In this document: one piece after another, positions 16,044-26,428 of the stretch
Numbering within the stretch: the stretch's first letter is position 1
Layout of the letters: every line of letters begins with the position of its first letter
NCBI RefSeq assembly: GCF_003987015.1
Contig: NZ_PIPQ01000008.1
Location: forward strand, 1-64,000
DNA length: 64,000 bases
Origin: Aliidiomarina taiwanensis
GTDB taxonomy: Bacteria; Pseudomonadota; Gammaproteobacteria; Enterobacterales; Alteromonadaceae
Direction: 5' to 3'
Made by a program: the position numbers and the translations under genes
The notes under the pieces: model-generated
What the model saw: the letters and a program-made list of their open reading frames with translations, nothing else
Databases searched by the model: none
What the model was told of the DNA's origin: nothing

Positions 16044-16896
16044 CGAATCCGCCCTGATTCAGTTTATGTCGCACAATCTCATATACATGTACTATTTTGG
16101 CGTTTTTAATATCTGAAAATATCCCATCTCCGCCATCACAATATTCCATCTCAACTAAAGCGACCATTACATCTTTCGCTCCAATCCCCGAAAACTCAGA
16201 ATTCTGGTACTTTTTCAACCACTCCTCGTGAACAACTTTAGCCTTAAAGACCGATTTGGTTTTGTTGTCTCTAAATGTCCATACGGAATCGCCTTCATTG
16301 ACTGCGATTTTGACGGTTAGATACATTTTCTGCCTTACAAAATGACCTTCGGCAAGGAACATCTCCTTTACGTTTGCGTTAAATCGCCAGTCAGTATTTA
16401 GGCGAAGCGTTTTATCTGATGCATCCCGATTAATAAACTCAACCGACTCAGACTCAACTACTCTTTCATTAACACTTGAGAGTTCGGCCAATACCTCAGC
16501 GAACGCCTCTCGAGAAATTACTGGATAATGACCATCCACGAAACCAACCGCAGCATCGTTTAACTCTTTTTCTGCTTCTTCGACTAGTTTTTCCACCTGC
16601 TCCCTGTTGGAGATATTCTCTACAAGATTTGCAAATGTCCTATCAGAGGATTTTCTGACTGCATCAACCACATAGCTTTGCGCACCCTTAGCCTTTGCGG
16701 CGATTTGCCCGATGAGCGAGCCAACCTTGACCTTTTCCAATTCATAAATTAATTCTTCGCTTTCTCCAAGTGCTGCGCTTAATACATTTCCTAGCTTTGT
16801 ATAAACTCTAATGTAACCAGCCATAACCTCGAATACTTCCGCTGGACTTTGATGCCCAGAGCTAAAGTTGTATTTGATGTCGATTCCCTGAGCCAT
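16033..16896 (-). CDS. unknown soluble protein, first gene of two-gene operon
   Basis: 287 residues. The N-terminal half is helical with a hydrophobic stretch (about 25-75) and a charged helix (about 95-115). The C-terminal half (about 160-275) looks beta-rich (MYLTVKIAVNEGDSVWTF, KIVHVYEIV) and could be a binding or sensor domain. No signal peptide and no catalytic motif seen. Coupled to the membrane gene 15618-16043 and read toward the element interior. GGGAGGCGGCG precedes the ATG. Likely cargo of the element; function unknown. Confidence 0.7.
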   Translation of the reverse strand: MAQGIDIKYNFSSGHQSPAEVFEVMAGYIRVYTKLGNVLSAALGESEELIYELEKVKVGSLIGQIAAKAKGAQSYVVDAVRKSSDRTFANLVENISNREQVEKLVEEAEKELNDAAVGFVDGHYPVISREAFAEVLAELSSVNERVVESESVEFINRDASDKTLRLNTDWRFNANVKEMFLAEGHFVRQKMYLTVKIAVNEGDSVWTFRDNKTKSVFKAKVVHEEWLKKYQNSEFSGIGAKDVMVALVEMEYCDGGDGIFSDIKNAKIVHVYEIVRHKLNQGGFDEF

Positions 16897-16968
16897 GCGC
16901 CGCCTCCCTATAAGGTCAATAAGCTAGAGTTATTACCACCTTAGCAAAACTTCAACTAAAAGTTACAA

Positions 16969-17005
16969 AAAACAAAAAAGGGAGATGCCGAAACACCTCC
17001 CCTTT
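16969..17005 (-). terminator. element-borne surrogate groL terminator
   Basis: Imperfect hairpin (GGGAG-A-TG pairing with CA-C-CTCCC) whose downstream side on the minus strand is U-rich. It lies about 85 bp after the groL stop. The string AAAAAAGGGAGATGCCG is shared with the original groL terminator at 6921-6937, suggesting the element carries a terminator copy acquired from a groL locus. Confidence 0.7.
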
Positions 17006-17008
17006 CAC

Positions 17009-17040
17009 TGTCAACATCAATGTCAACAAAACTGTCAACA
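17009..17040. repeat. right integrase arm-type repeats
   Basis: Three direct TGTCAACA units (17009, 17021, 17033). The last two form the 20-mer identical to 7077-7096. They lie 50 bp inside attR, as expected for integrase or accessory-factor arm sites. Confidence 0.75.
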
Positions 17041-17089
17041 CGATTGCGTAACCCTTTGTTTTATAAGGGATACGATGACGGCTTCGATA

Positions 17090-18745
<1,656 letters not shown>

Positions 18746-18793
18746 TTACAAATTAGGTCGATAAATCAGAATAAAACTCAAAAATCGGCTGAA

Positions 18794-19084
18794 TTACTCA
18801 ACGATTGCCAAAATGTCCGACTCGCTCATAATAAGCACTTCTTCGCCGTCCACTTTTTCTGTCTTCACGCCGTAGCCTTCACTAAATAGAACCGTGTCGC
18901 CTACTTTTACGTCCAGAGCTTTCACTTCACCGTTGTCTAAAATTCTGCCATTACCCACAGCAATGACTTCACCACGGGTTGACTTTTCTGCAGCAGAACC
19001 AGTTAACACAATACCGCCCGGCGATTTGCTTTCAGCTTCTGAGCGCTTAACGATCACGCGATCATGTAAAGGACGAAGTTTCAT
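18794..19084 (-). CDS. groS: co-chaperonin GroES
   Basis: 96 residues. Heptameric lid of GroEL. N-terminal [14 protein letters not shown] and the mobile-loop region [13 protein letters not shown] are typical. Ribosome site GGGAG 7 bases before ATG. Heads the groSL operon under a heat-shock promoter at 19158-19185. Confidence 0.99.
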   Translation of the reverse strand: MKLRPLHDRVIVKRSEAESKSPGGIVLTGSAAEKSTRGEVIAVGNGRILDNGEVKALDVKVGDTVLFSEGYGVKTEKVDGEEVLIMSESDILAIVE

Positions 19085-19157
19085 TGTGATACTCCCATAG
19101 TTAATGTTGGAAAATAGATCAGACCCATTCTGATCCTTGTTTAAGGTTGTGGTTAGA

Positions 19158-19185
19158 AAATGGGGTCACCTTGTTAAATTGCAAG
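19158..19185 (-). promoter_or_regulatory. sigma32 heat-shock promoter of groSL
   Basis: On the minus strand: -35 CTTGCAA (19179-19185), 13-bp spacer, -10 CCCCATTT (19158-19165). This is close to the RpoH consensus CTTGAAA-N11-16-CCCCATnT and about 75 bp before groS. Confidence 0.85.
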
Positions 19186-19201
19186 GCCACCCCTAAAAAA
19201 T

Positions 19202-19690
19202 TTAGTCTTTCTTCTCTCGATCGTCGGAAATATGACCATCGATGTCGGTTTTTTCTTCGTATTCCGCGTCAAAGACATTGGAGTGGTCTCTTTCACGCTG
19301 CCCGAAGCTTTGGCGAAAATGAGTCTGTGTATGAACACTGCGCATTTGTAGCTTCTTCACCACCCAAAGACCCACCGCCATTTGTACAGGCGGAAACAAC
19401 AGCAACACAGCGACGGCGTCTGTAAAGAACCCTGGGGTAACAAAAAGCACACCGGCAAAAAACAACATAATGCCCGACAACACTTCTTTGCCCGGTGGTT
19501 GGCCCTGAGCAAGCTTTAACTGCGCTGCTTGTAAGTTTCGAATACCCTGGCGGCGTACTAAGGCGGCCCCCACAAAGGCCGTTAAAATAATCAGCAGAAT
19601 CGTATTAAAACCACCAATTGCATCGCCCACTTCTATTAGTAGACTAATCTCGATAATCGGTACGATTATAAATAATATAAGTAAAAACAT
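19202..19690 (-). CDS. fxsA: FxsA family membrane protein
   Basis: 162 residues from the ATG at 19690 (MFLLILFIIVPIIEI); the longer upstream frame is not supported. An inner-membrane protein with hydrophobic segments at about 2-24, 28-45 and 75-110 and a charged C-terminal tail ending DDREKKD. In E. coli, FxsA overproduction counters F-exclusion of phage T7; its normal role is unclear. Position next to groSL is conserved in gammaproteobacteria. Read toward groSL, whose heat-shock promoter follows its stop. Confidence 0.9.
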   Translation of the reverse strand: MFLLILFIIVPIIEISLLIEVGDAIGGFNTILLIILTAFVGAALVRRQGIRNLQAAQLKLAQGQPPGKEVLSGIMLFFAGVLFVTPGFFTDAVAVLLLFPPVQMAVGLWVVKKLQMRSVHTQTHFRQSFGQRERDHSNVFDAEYEEKTDIDGHISDDREKKD

Positions 19691-19763
19691 AGTGAGCCTT
19701 CTTTGGTTTCTCATTAAGATATGGGGCATGATAGAGGCCGTTTCAAGTGCTGGAGTATGGGTT

Positions 19764-20369
19764 ATGCAAGTTTTTTTACGTTCAATGGTTTTTACGCTGT
19801 TCTTGGGTGTTTTTAGCAGCTCCTCTTTGGCTGCTCTGCAAAGCCCTTTTGGCGACGCTATACAAGGCAATAAGTACCCACCTTCCGAACAAGTGTTTGT
19901 AATAGACTACAATCAAGTTGACGCGGAGCTGCGCGTTCGCTTCAGCATTCGCGATGGGTTTTATTTGTATCAGCATCGCTTCGACTTCAGCCCTGAAGAG
20001 AAAGTTCATCGAGTTCACCCGCTGCCAGAAGGAGAGTTACATAGCGACGAGTTTTTTGGCGATACGGTTATTTATCGCGACCATGTGGAGCTTGTGGTGG
20101 ACTTGAACGCGGCACGCCGTAATGAAATTTTAAACGTGCACCTTCAAGGATGTGCCGACGAGGGCTTTTGCTACCCACCAACGACACAACAAATTTTCCT
20201 ACGGCGGACAGCAGGCACAAGCGATGACACCGCAGCCTTAGCTTCTTCGCCAGCGCCTGAGCCCTTGCAGGCGTCAAAGTCACAAACCACAAGTGTGTTT
20301 CTGTGGGGCCTTTTTATTCTGGCAGGGCTTGCCCTTTTAGCGGTGCTTTTACGTCGCAGAAAAAAGTGA
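19764..20369 (+). CDS. stand-alone DsbD N-terminal (alpha) domain with C-terminal anchor
   Basis: 201 residues from the ATG at 19764 (GGAG 8 bases upstream). Signal peptide about 1-24, a single DsbD-alpha-like immunoglobulin-fold domain, then a Pro/Ala linker, one membrane helix (about 178-196) and RRRKK. The redox pair sits in GCADEGFCYPP (C130, C136), the same motif as in E. coli DsbD. The eight-helix beta and thioredoxin-like gamma domains are absent and no frameshifted remainder follows, so this looks like a genuine single-domain form. It may accept electrons from another DsbD/CcdA-type protein (inference). Divergent from fxsA. Confidence 0.8.
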   Translation: MQVFLRSMVFTLFLGVFSSSSLAALQSPFGDAIQGNKYPPSEQVFVIDYNQVDAELRVRFSIRDGFYLYQHRFDFSPEEKVHRVHPLPEGELHSDEFFGDTVIYRDHVELVVDLNAARRNEILNVHLQGCADEGFCYPPTTQQIFLRRTAGTSDDTAALASSPAPEPLQASKSQTTSVFLWGLFILAGLALLAVLLRRRKK

Positions 20370-20498
20370 TAAAAGTGCATTTATGCAGCGATATTCGCTG
20401 ATACGACCAGTATTTTGCTGTGATTTTATCAATTCACTCTTATAATGTCAGAATGAGCTAACGAAGCCGACACTGCATTAAGGTAATATGGCGGTTCT

Positions 20499-20939
20499 AT
20501 GACAGAAACAAAGCGCATTTTAGTTTTAAACGGGCCAAACCTTAACTTATTAGGCTTGCGCGAACCAGACGTGTATGGCGCAACAACACTGGCTGACATT
20601 GAGTCTACCTTAAAGCGACAAGCTCAGGCTGCCCGCTGTGAATTAGACTTTTTTCAGTCCAATGCCGAGCACGAGCTCATAGAGCATGTCCATCAAGCAG
20701 CAGGTCAGTATAACGGGATTATTATTAATCCGGCAGCCTTTACCCACACCAGTGTGGCACTGCGTGACGCCTTGTTAGGAGTCGCTCTTCCATTTATAGA
20801 AGTACATATTTCGAACGTGCACGCACGAGAAGACTTTCGTCGTCATTCGTTCTTTTCTGATTGTGCCGTGGGCGTTATCAGCGGGTTTGGAGCGCAAGGA
20901 TATGAACTTGCTCTGACAGCCGCACTCAAACAATTCTAA
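20499..20939 (+). CDS. aroQ: 3-dehydroquinate dehydratase, type II
   Basis: 146 residues. Third step of the shikimate pathway: 3-dehydroquinate to 3-dehydroshikimate. Type II hallmarks: [18 protein letters not shown] at the N-terminus with catalytic Tyr and Arg, the [11 protein letters not shown] region, [10 protein letters not shown], and [14 protein letters not shown]. The conserved aroQ-accB-accC order follows, with 60 bp to accB. Confidence 0.97.
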   Translation: MTETKRILVLNGPNLNLLGLREPDVYGATTLADIESTLKRQAQAARCELDFFQSNAEHELIEHVHQAAGQYNGIIINPAAFTHTSVALRDALLGVALPFIEVHISNVHAREDFRRHSFFSDCAVGVISGFGAQGYELALTAALKQF

Positions 20940-20999
20940 ATAAAACTATCTTTTCACTACGAGAAGTAAAATTTACCGACAAAAGTGAGTTAACAGGTT

Positions 21000-21479
21000 A
21001 TGGATATTCGTAAAATCAAAAAGCTGATTGAATTGGTGCAAGAGTCTGGCATTGCCGAGCTTGAAATAACGGAAGGTGAAGAGGCGGTTCGTATTTGCCG
21101 TACAGCTTCCAACACTATGCCTGCTATGGCTCAATACCCGGTGCCTCAGCAAATGCCTGCGCCTGCTGCAGCCCCAGCCCCTGCCGCACCTACTGCTCAG
21201 CAAGCTCCACAACAAGAAGCGGCTCCAGCTACTGAAGAAGTATCAGGTAACGTTGTGAAGTCACCTATGGTGGGTACTTTTTATGAGTCGCCAGCGCCAG
21301 GCAGCAAAGCCTTTGTTACGGTTGGTCAGCGCGTGAATGTCGGTGACACCCTGTGCATTGTTGAGGCAATGAAAATGATGAACCACATTGAAGCCGAAGT
21401 AGGCGGTGTGGTGAAAAAGATTCTGGTCGAAAATGAAGCGCCGGTTGAGTTTGACCAACCGCTATTTATCATTGAATAA
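21000..21479 (+). CDS. accB: biotin carboxyl carrier protein of acetyl-CoA carboxylase
   Basis: 159 residues. Carries biotin between biotin carboxylase and carboxyltransferase in malonyl-CoA synthesis. N-terminal helix [13 protein letters not shown], an Ala/Pro-rich linker (about 43-80) and the C-terminal biotinyl domain with Lys125 in EAMKMMN. Cotranscribed with accC, 22 bp downstream. Confidence 0.98.
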   Translation: MDIRKIKKLIELVQESGIAELEITEGEEAVRICRTASNTMPAMAQYPVPQQMPAPAAAPAPAAPTAQQAPQQEAAPATEEVSGNVVKSPMVGTFYESPAPGSKAFVTVGQRVNVGDTLCIVEAMKMMNHIEAEVGGVVKKILVENEAPVEFDQPLFIIE

Positions 21480-21501
21480 ACGACCCAATAAGGCGAAGAT
21501 C

Positions 21502-22845
21502 ATGCTAGATAAAGTAGTCATTGCCAACCGGGGTGAAGTTGCATTACGCATCCTTCGTGCTTGTAAAGAGCTTGGCATTAAAACCGTTGCCGTTCACTCC
21601 ACGGCCGACAAAAGTTTAAAACACGTATTGCTGGCAGACGAGTCGATTTGCGTCGGCCCGCCTTCAGCAACTGAAAGTTATTTGAATATTCCACGCATTA
21701 TTAGTGCCGCAGAAGTAACCGACGCAACAGCCATTCACCCAGGCTATGGGTTTCTTGCTGAAAATGCTGACTTTGCAGAGCAAGTGGAAAATTCTGGGTT
21801 TATTTTTATAGGCCCAACCCCAGAAGTTATTCGCACCATGGGTGACAAGGTCGCTGCTATTGAGACCATGAAAAAAGCAGGCGTTCCTTGTGTGCCTGGC
21901 TCTGATGGCCCCTTAGGTGACAATGATCAAGAAAATTTAGCGATTGCACGTCGTATTGGCTACCCGGTTATTGTAAAAGCGGCCGGTGGTGGCGGTGGCC
22001 GAGGTATGCGCGTTGTTCGCAATGAAGACGAGCTTCTTAAGTCCATTGTAGCGACCCAAACCGAAGCGCGTGCTGCGTTTGGTAACCCGGTTGTTTACAT
22101 GGAGAAGTTCCTCGAAAACCCTCGCCACGTTGAAATACAAGTACTAGCCGACGGTCAAGGCAATGCAATTCACCTTGGTGAGCGCGACTGTTCTATGCAG
22201 CGCCGCCACCAAAAAGTGGTGGAAGAAGCACCTGCTCCAGGCATTAGCCCCGAGGTTCGTCAAAGCATTGGTGAGCGCTGTGCTCAAGCCTGTTTAGAAA
22301 TTGGCTATCGCGGTGCAGGAACCTTTGAGTTCTTATATGAAAATGGTGAGTTTTACTTCATTGAAATGAACACCCGTATTCAGGTAGAGCACACAATTAC
22401 CGAAATGGTGACGGGCTTCGACTTGGTGAAGGAACAGCTGCGTATAGCGGCGGGTATGCCTTTGTCCATTGCTCAGGAAGATGTGCAAGTGCGTGGTCAT
22501 TCCATTGAATGCCGTATTAACGCAGAAGACCCACAAACCTTTATCCCTTCGCCGGGAACCATTACGCGTTTCCATTCCCCAGGCGGTATGGGTGTACGTT
22601 GGGACTCACATATATATACTGGTTATCGCGTACCACCAAATTACGACTCCATGATAGGCAAGCTTATTACCCATGGTGAAACACGCGAAGTAGCCATTCG
22701 TCGTATGCAAATTGCTTTGTCAGAGCTTATTTTGGAAGGGATAAAGTCGAACGTTGCGTTGCATCAAGACATTATGGCCGACGAAGGCTTCCAACAGGGT
22801 GGTACGAACATCCACTACTTAGAAAAGAAGCTAGGCATTAACTAA
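21502..22845 (+). CDS. accC: biotin carboxylase of acetyl-CoA carboxylase
   Basis: 447 residues from the ATG at 21502 ([16 protein letters not shown], as in E. coli); the longer frame overlapping accB is spurious. ATP-grasp enzyme: the [11 protein letters not shown] loop, [15 protein letters not shown], the catalytic segment [18 protein letters not shown] and [10 protein letters not shown] are all present. Operon partner of accB, ended by the terminator at 22890-22920. Confidence 0.98.
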   Translation: MLDKVVIANRGEVALRILRACKELGIKTVAVHSTADKSLKHVLLADESICVGPPSATESYLNIPRIISAAEVTDATAIHPGYGFLAENADFAEQVENSGFIFIGPTPEVIRTMGDKVAAIETMKKAGVPCVPGSDGPLGDNDQENLAIARRIGYPVIVKAAGGGGGRGMRVVRNEDELLKSIVATQTEARAAFGNPVVYMEKFLENPRHVEIQVLADGQGNAIHLGERDCSMQRRHQKVVEEAPAPGISPEVRQSIGERCAQACLEIGYRGAGTFEFLYENGEFYFIEMNTRIQVEHTITEMVTGFDLVKEQLRIAAGMPLSIAQEDVQVRGHSIECRINAEDPQTFIPSPGTITRFHSPGGMGVRWDSHIYTGYRVPPNYDSMIGKLITHGETREVAIRRMQIALSELILEGIKSNVALHQDIMADEGFQQGGTNIHYLEKKLGIN

Positions 22846-22889
22846 GCACTTTTATTGCTATTAAAAGTAAGTGTCTTGCACTTTTGACA

Positions 22890-22920
22890 AAGCTCAGGTA
22901 AAACGCCTGAGCTTTTTTAT
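22890..22920 (+). terminator. terminator after accBC
   Basis: AAGCTCAGG/CCTGAGCTT stem with a 7-base loop and a T run, 45 bp after the accC stop. Confidence 0.9.
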
Positions 22921-22943
22921 TTTAACAAAATAAGGTAACCACC

Positions 22944-23834
22944 ATGGCTTGGATACAACTCACGCTAACCACCGACAACGAGCACGCACGTCAGCTTGGT
23001 GATATATTGATGGCAAACCAAGCTCAAGCGGTCACCTACCGGGACGCTCAGGACGCCCCAATATTCGAGCCGCCTCCAGGGGAAATTGCCTTATGGTCAC
23101 AAAGCTTAGTCACTGGCCTGTATCCGGCTGAAACTAACTTAGCGCCAATTTTGGCAAACCTGAAAAAAGTAGGCTTTTTAGCGAAGCCATTACAATACAA
23201 AACAGACCCATTGGAAGACAAAGATTGGGAACGCGCATGGATGGACAACTTCAAACCCATCTGCTTTGGTCAGAGGTTCTGGGTCGTACCTTCTTGGCAC
23301 CAACCACCAGAGCCCAACCAACCGTACCTCTTACTTGACCCAGGCATGGCCTTTGGTACTGGAACACACCCAACCACAGCCTTATGTTTAGAGTGGCTGA
23401 CAGAGCAAAACTTAGAGGGTAAAACCATTGTCGATTTCGGTTGTGGCTCAGGTATTCTTGGTATTGCAGCGCTAAAACTTGGCGCAGCTCGCTGCATTGG
23501 CATCGATATCGATCAGCAAGCCTTGAAAGCAAGTAAAGAAAATGCTGAACGCAATGGCGTTGCTGACCAATTCGAGGTGTACCTTGCTCACGAAGCACCT
23601 GCTATTCAAGCCGATCTCGTCATTGCTAATATTCTTGCTGGCCCTTTACAAGAACTCGCTCCCATCATTCAAGGCTATTTAAAGCCACAGGGGCCTCTAG
23701 CACTTTCAGGCATACTAGAGCGCCAAGCGGCTGATGTAATGCACGCCTACCAACCTAGAATTAGTTTTAACCCACCCCGACACCAAGAGGAATGGACGCT
23801 AGTTTCAGGGCGCTGCACAGCTTTATTGCCCTAG
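22944..23834 (+). CDS. prmA: ribosomal protein L11 methyltransferase
   Basis: 296 residues. Methylates L11 at several amino groups with SAM. The N-terminal substrate-binding domain starts MAWIQLTLTT. The methyltransferase domain has GTGTHPTT, the SAM motif DFGCGSGILGIAA at about residues 166-178, and the NILA-PL motif. The C-terminus overlaps the convergent hypothetical gene by 12 bp. It follows accC, as in E. coli. Confidence 0.97.
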   Translation: MAWIQLTLTTDNEHARQLGDILMANQAQAVTYRDAQDAPIFEPPPGEIALWSQSLVTGLYPAETNLAPILANLKKVGFLAKPLQYKTDPLEDKDWERAWMDNFKPICFGQRFWVVPSWHQPPEPNQPYLLLDPGMAFGTGTHPTTALCLEWLTEQNLEGKTIVDFGCGSGILGIAALKLGAARCIGIDIDQQALKASKENAERNGVADQFEVYLAHEAPAIQADLVIANILAGPLQELAPIIQGYLKPQGPLALSGILERQAADVMHAYQPRISFNPPRHQEEWTLVSGRCTALLP

Positions 23835-24440
23835 AGCGTAAAAAACACGCAGGTACTTTAGGTCGCCCTCATCAACCACAGCATAATGACCACCCGACGG
23901 GGATACCTCGGCCAAAGTACCAAATAAAGCTTCTTGGGTAAGCACATCAAATTGCTCCTGCCCCAGTGCCTGCGCTGCAATTGAGACAATACAATGGTCT
24001 GTGCTGCATTCATTGTATTCAAGCACCAAGCCGCCTGTTAAACCGGCTTCAATAACAAAGTCATTAAAACGATTAGCAATAAAGGTTTTGCTTTCATAGT
24101 TTATCGCTCCCTCACTGTGCATAAAAATATGCTGATCGGCTAATGCCGTGAAATTTTTATGTTTTACAAAATCAACAAAGCCCAGTGCTTCATAGGCATC
24201 ATTTCCACTCGTTGCTACGAAAGCAGAGTTATTAGTATTCTTTATCACCAGCGGCTCTGCTACGTGACGTTCATTTATAAAAGCCTCTTCTTTAAGCGCT
24301 ATATTGGTATTTTTTTGCACCTGAGTGTGGCTCTTGCTTTTTATTTCCTGTTCATCAAGATCACGGCTTTTATGTACAGCACTAACTCCATATAAAGTAA
24401 GAGAAAGTACAGCACCTATAAACACTATATTTTTTTTCAC
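23823..24440 (-). CDS. hypothetical secreted protein, second gene of small operon
   Basis: About 205 residues from a GTG at 24440, which has GGAG 6 bases upstream; an ATG at 24452 directly abuts a hairpin and is less likely. Signal-peptide-like N-terminus (VKKNIVFIGAVLSLTLYGVSAV), a low-complexity charged linker (about 30-70), then a folded part with two Cys in YNECSTDHCIVSI that could form a disulfide. No family recognised. It follows the 63-residue secreted protein gene on the same strand, separated by the hairpin 24454-24486. Confidence 0.65.
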   Translation of the reverse strand: MKKNIVFIGAVLSLTLYGVSAVHKSRDLDEQEIKSKSHTQVQKNTNIALKEEAFINERHVAEPLVIKNTNNSAFVATSGNDAYEALGFVDFVKHKNFTALADQHIFMHSEGAINYESKTFIANRFNDFVIEAGLTGGLVLEYNECSTDHCIVSIAAQALGQEQFDVLTQEALFGTLAEVSPSGGHYAVVDEGDLKYLRVFYALGQ

Positions 24441-24453
24441 GTTTCTCTCCATA

Positions 24454-24486
24454 CGCGAGCCGCATACGTTAGCGATGCGGCTCGCG
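24454..24486 (-). repeat. strong intergenic hairpin
   Basis: Perfect 12-bp inverted repeat (CGCGAGCCGCAT/ATGCGGCTCGCG) with a 9-base loop between the two small secreted-protein genes, without a following U run. It could be an mRNA processing or stability element or an attenuator rather than a simple terminator. Confidence 0.7.
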
Positions 24487-24494
24487 TTGATTCG

Positions 24495-24686
24495 TTATTT
24501 AATTTCTTGGTACGTGCGTCCGCCACAGCAATCGCGAACCGTTGCAGGCCGAGTACTTGTATCAACAACACACCTTGTCTCGCAAATATAATTTACTCCA
24601 TCAACAGCCACACCTTCATGAGCCAGAGAAACACCCCAAAAAACCAATAAATAACCAACAAAAACAACATTTGACAAACGTAACAT
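24495..24686 (-). CDS. small Cys-rich secreted protein
   Basis: 63 residues from the ATG at 24686 (AAGGA 8 bases upstream). Signal peptide about 1-22 (ending SLAHE), then about 40 mature residues with four Cys (YICETRCVVD and DCCGGR), suggesting two disulfides. A longer upstream start at 24806 would read through a C10/G10 tract and is unlikely. Family not recognised; possibly a periplasmic or secreted peptide. First gene of a pair with 23823-24440. Confidence 0.6.
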   Translation of the reverse strand: MLRLSNVVFVGYLLVFWGVSLAHEGVAVDGVNYICETRCVVDTSTRPATVRDCCGGRTYQEIK

Positions 24687-24744
24687 ATAGTCTTCCTTCT
24701 TATTTAAATAGTATTGACCCAACTCAATAACAACATACACACTA

Positions 24745-24754
24745 CCCCCCCCCC
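24745..24754. repeat. C10 homopolymer tract
   Basis: Ten consecutive C on the plus strand (G10 on the coding strand), 59 bp upstream of the 63-residue secreted protein start. Tracts this long are prone to slippage and can vary promoter spacing. Confidence 0.8.
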
Positions 24755-24995
24755 TCCTATTTGTAAACCTCACCTTGTATACAATCACCTCTGTCTGTCT
24801 CAACATTCAAATAGATGTTTTCATCATTCGGAATAAAACGAAACCCATTCCACCTTATTAAGGCAACCAACTATACAAAACGAAAGTCAAGCGTAAAAAG
24901 GGCAAAAAACACCTCTTTTGTTTACTTAATAGCCTTTTTTTTTGTGGCTAAATTCCCTAGAATTCCTTCCCCTTTCGCTGAACAGTTTTTAATCG

Positions 24996-25982
24996 ATGCG
25001 GATTGGTCATTACCAATTACAGAATAATGTGCTGTTAGCGCCTATGGCTGGAGTGACAGATGTCCCGTTTCGACGACTCTGCACACAGCTAGGCGCTGGT
25101 TTAGCGGTGTCCGAGATGTTATCGAGTAACCCAGAGGTTTGGGATACGGATAAATCACGTAGCCGTATGATGCACCAAAACGAACCTGGTATTCGTTCTG
25201 TACAAATTGCCGGCTCAGACCCTGAGATGATGGCGCGTGCCGCCCAGCATAATGTTGCTGAAGGCGCACAAATCATTGATATCAACATGGGTTGCCCTGC
25301 AAAAAAAGTAAATAAAAAATTGGCAGGCTCCGCACTGTTGCGTGAACCTTCACTAGTGCGCGAAATTTTACGCGCCGTGAATAGCGCAGTGGATGTTCCT
25401 GTCACCCTGAAAATTCGGACAGGCTGGGCCCCTGAGCATAGAAATGGGGTTCAAATTGCCGAAATAGCTCAGGAAGAAGGAATGGCAGCGTTAACTGTAC
25501 ATGGGCGTACGCGCACATGTATGTATAAAGGGAACGCTGAGTACCACACCATACGTGACATTCGTGGCGCCATTAGCATTCCATTAATTGCAAATGGCGA
25601 TATAACAACCCCAGAACAAGCCAAGTTTGTGCTTGAGTTCACCGGGGCTGACGCTGTCATGATTGGTCGTGGTGCACAAGGAAACCCATGGATTTTTAGA
25701 GAAGTAGTACACTTTCTAAAGACGGGGGATAAATTAGCACCACCCAGCCGCGAGGAGGTAACCGCTGTCATGCAGTCGCATGTGCGGCACCTTCATCAGT
25801 TTTACGGCGAGCGCCGCGGTGTGCGCATCGCTCGGAAACATATCGGCTGGTATGTACGCGGTATTGGCGACCCAACCAACTTCCGTGCTGCTTTTAATAC
25901 GTTAGAAACAGCCCAGGAGCAATTGGACGCCTTAGTATTTTTTAGTCAATTTAGCAGAGAGAAAGAGCGCTATTATGTTTGA
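24996..25982 (+). CDS. dusB: tRNA-dihydrouridine synthase B
   Basis: 328 residues. FMN-dependent reduction of uridines in the tRNA D-loop. Typical motifs: [13 protein letters not shown], the catalytic Cys in [47 protein letters not shown]. It overlaps fis by 8 bp; the dusB-fis operon is conserved in gammaproteobacteria and growth-phase regulated. The 300-bp region upstream (24690-24995) holds the C10 tract and A/T-rich DNA, no other gene. Confidence 0.97.
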   Translation: MRIGHYQLQNNVLLAPMAGVTDVPFRRLCTQLGAGLAVSEMLSSNPEVWDTDKSRSRMMHQNEPGIRSVQIAGSDPEMMARAAQHNVAEGAQIIDINMGCPAKKVNKKLAGSALLREPSLVREILRAVNSAVDVPVTLKIRTGWAPEHRNGVQIAEIAQEEGMAALTVHGRTRTCMYKGNAEYHTIRDIRGAISIPLIANGDITTPEQAKFVLEFTGADAVMIGRGAQGNPWIFREVVHFLKTGDKLAPPSREEVTAVMQSHVRHLHQFYGERRGVRIARKHIGWYVRGIGDPTNFRAAFNTLETAQEQLDALVFFSQFSREKERYYV

Positions 25983-26271
25983 CCCAAATGGTAATCGAGA
26001 AACAGTTGTTAACCCACTAATGACCCAAGCACCAAACGCAAACCCACGTCCTTTGCGTAATTCCGTGAAGCAAGCCTTAAATAGCTTCCTGAGCCAGCTT
26101 GACGGTCAAGACCCTGAAGAGCTATATGAGCTAGTTCTTGCAGAAGTTGAAGCGCCACTCTTAGAAGAAGTGATGACCTATACCCGAGGTAACCAAACCC
26201 GTGCAGCCACCATGCTAGGCATTAACCGCGGTACACTTCGCAAGAAGCTTAAAAAGTACGGCATGAACTAA
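25975..26271 (+). CDS. fis: nucleoid protein and transcription regulator Fis
   Basis: 98 residues, same length as E. coli Fis. DNA-bending dimer that activates rrn promoters, such as the pair at the left of the window, and shapes the nucleoid. The C-terminal HTH is [29 protein letters not shown], nearly identical to E. coli. The N-terminal beta-hairpin arm region is more divergent. Translationally coupled to dusB. Confidence 0.98.
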   Translation: MFDPNGNRETVVNPLMTQAPNANPRPLRNSVKQALNSFLSQLDGQDPEELYELVLAEVEAPLLEEVMTYTRGNQTRAATMLGINRGTLRKKLKKYGMN

Positions 26272-26287
26272 TTACCGTTTGAAGCAT

Positions 26288-26318
26288 AAAAAGCGCTCTG
26301 TCTCAGGGCGCTTTTTTG
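26288..26318 (+). terminator. terminator after dusB-fis
   Basis: AAGCGC/GCGCTT stem extended by CTG/CAG pairing, with T6 following, 20 bp after the fis stop. Confidence 0.85.
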
Positions 26319-26428
26319 TTTCTGCTTCGCTTAAACCGCAACATTGCGTATAATACCCGACCGCATAAACACTCGATTTCTGCGGCCTGTTATGGCCAAC
26401 ACACAACTGCACAGTGAGCATTGACACT

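Noticed and set aside
24690-24806. N-terminal extension of the Cys-rich secreted protein (start at 24806)
   Set aside because: It would read the G10 tract as coding and bury the signal peptide; the ATG at 24686 has a good ribosome site.
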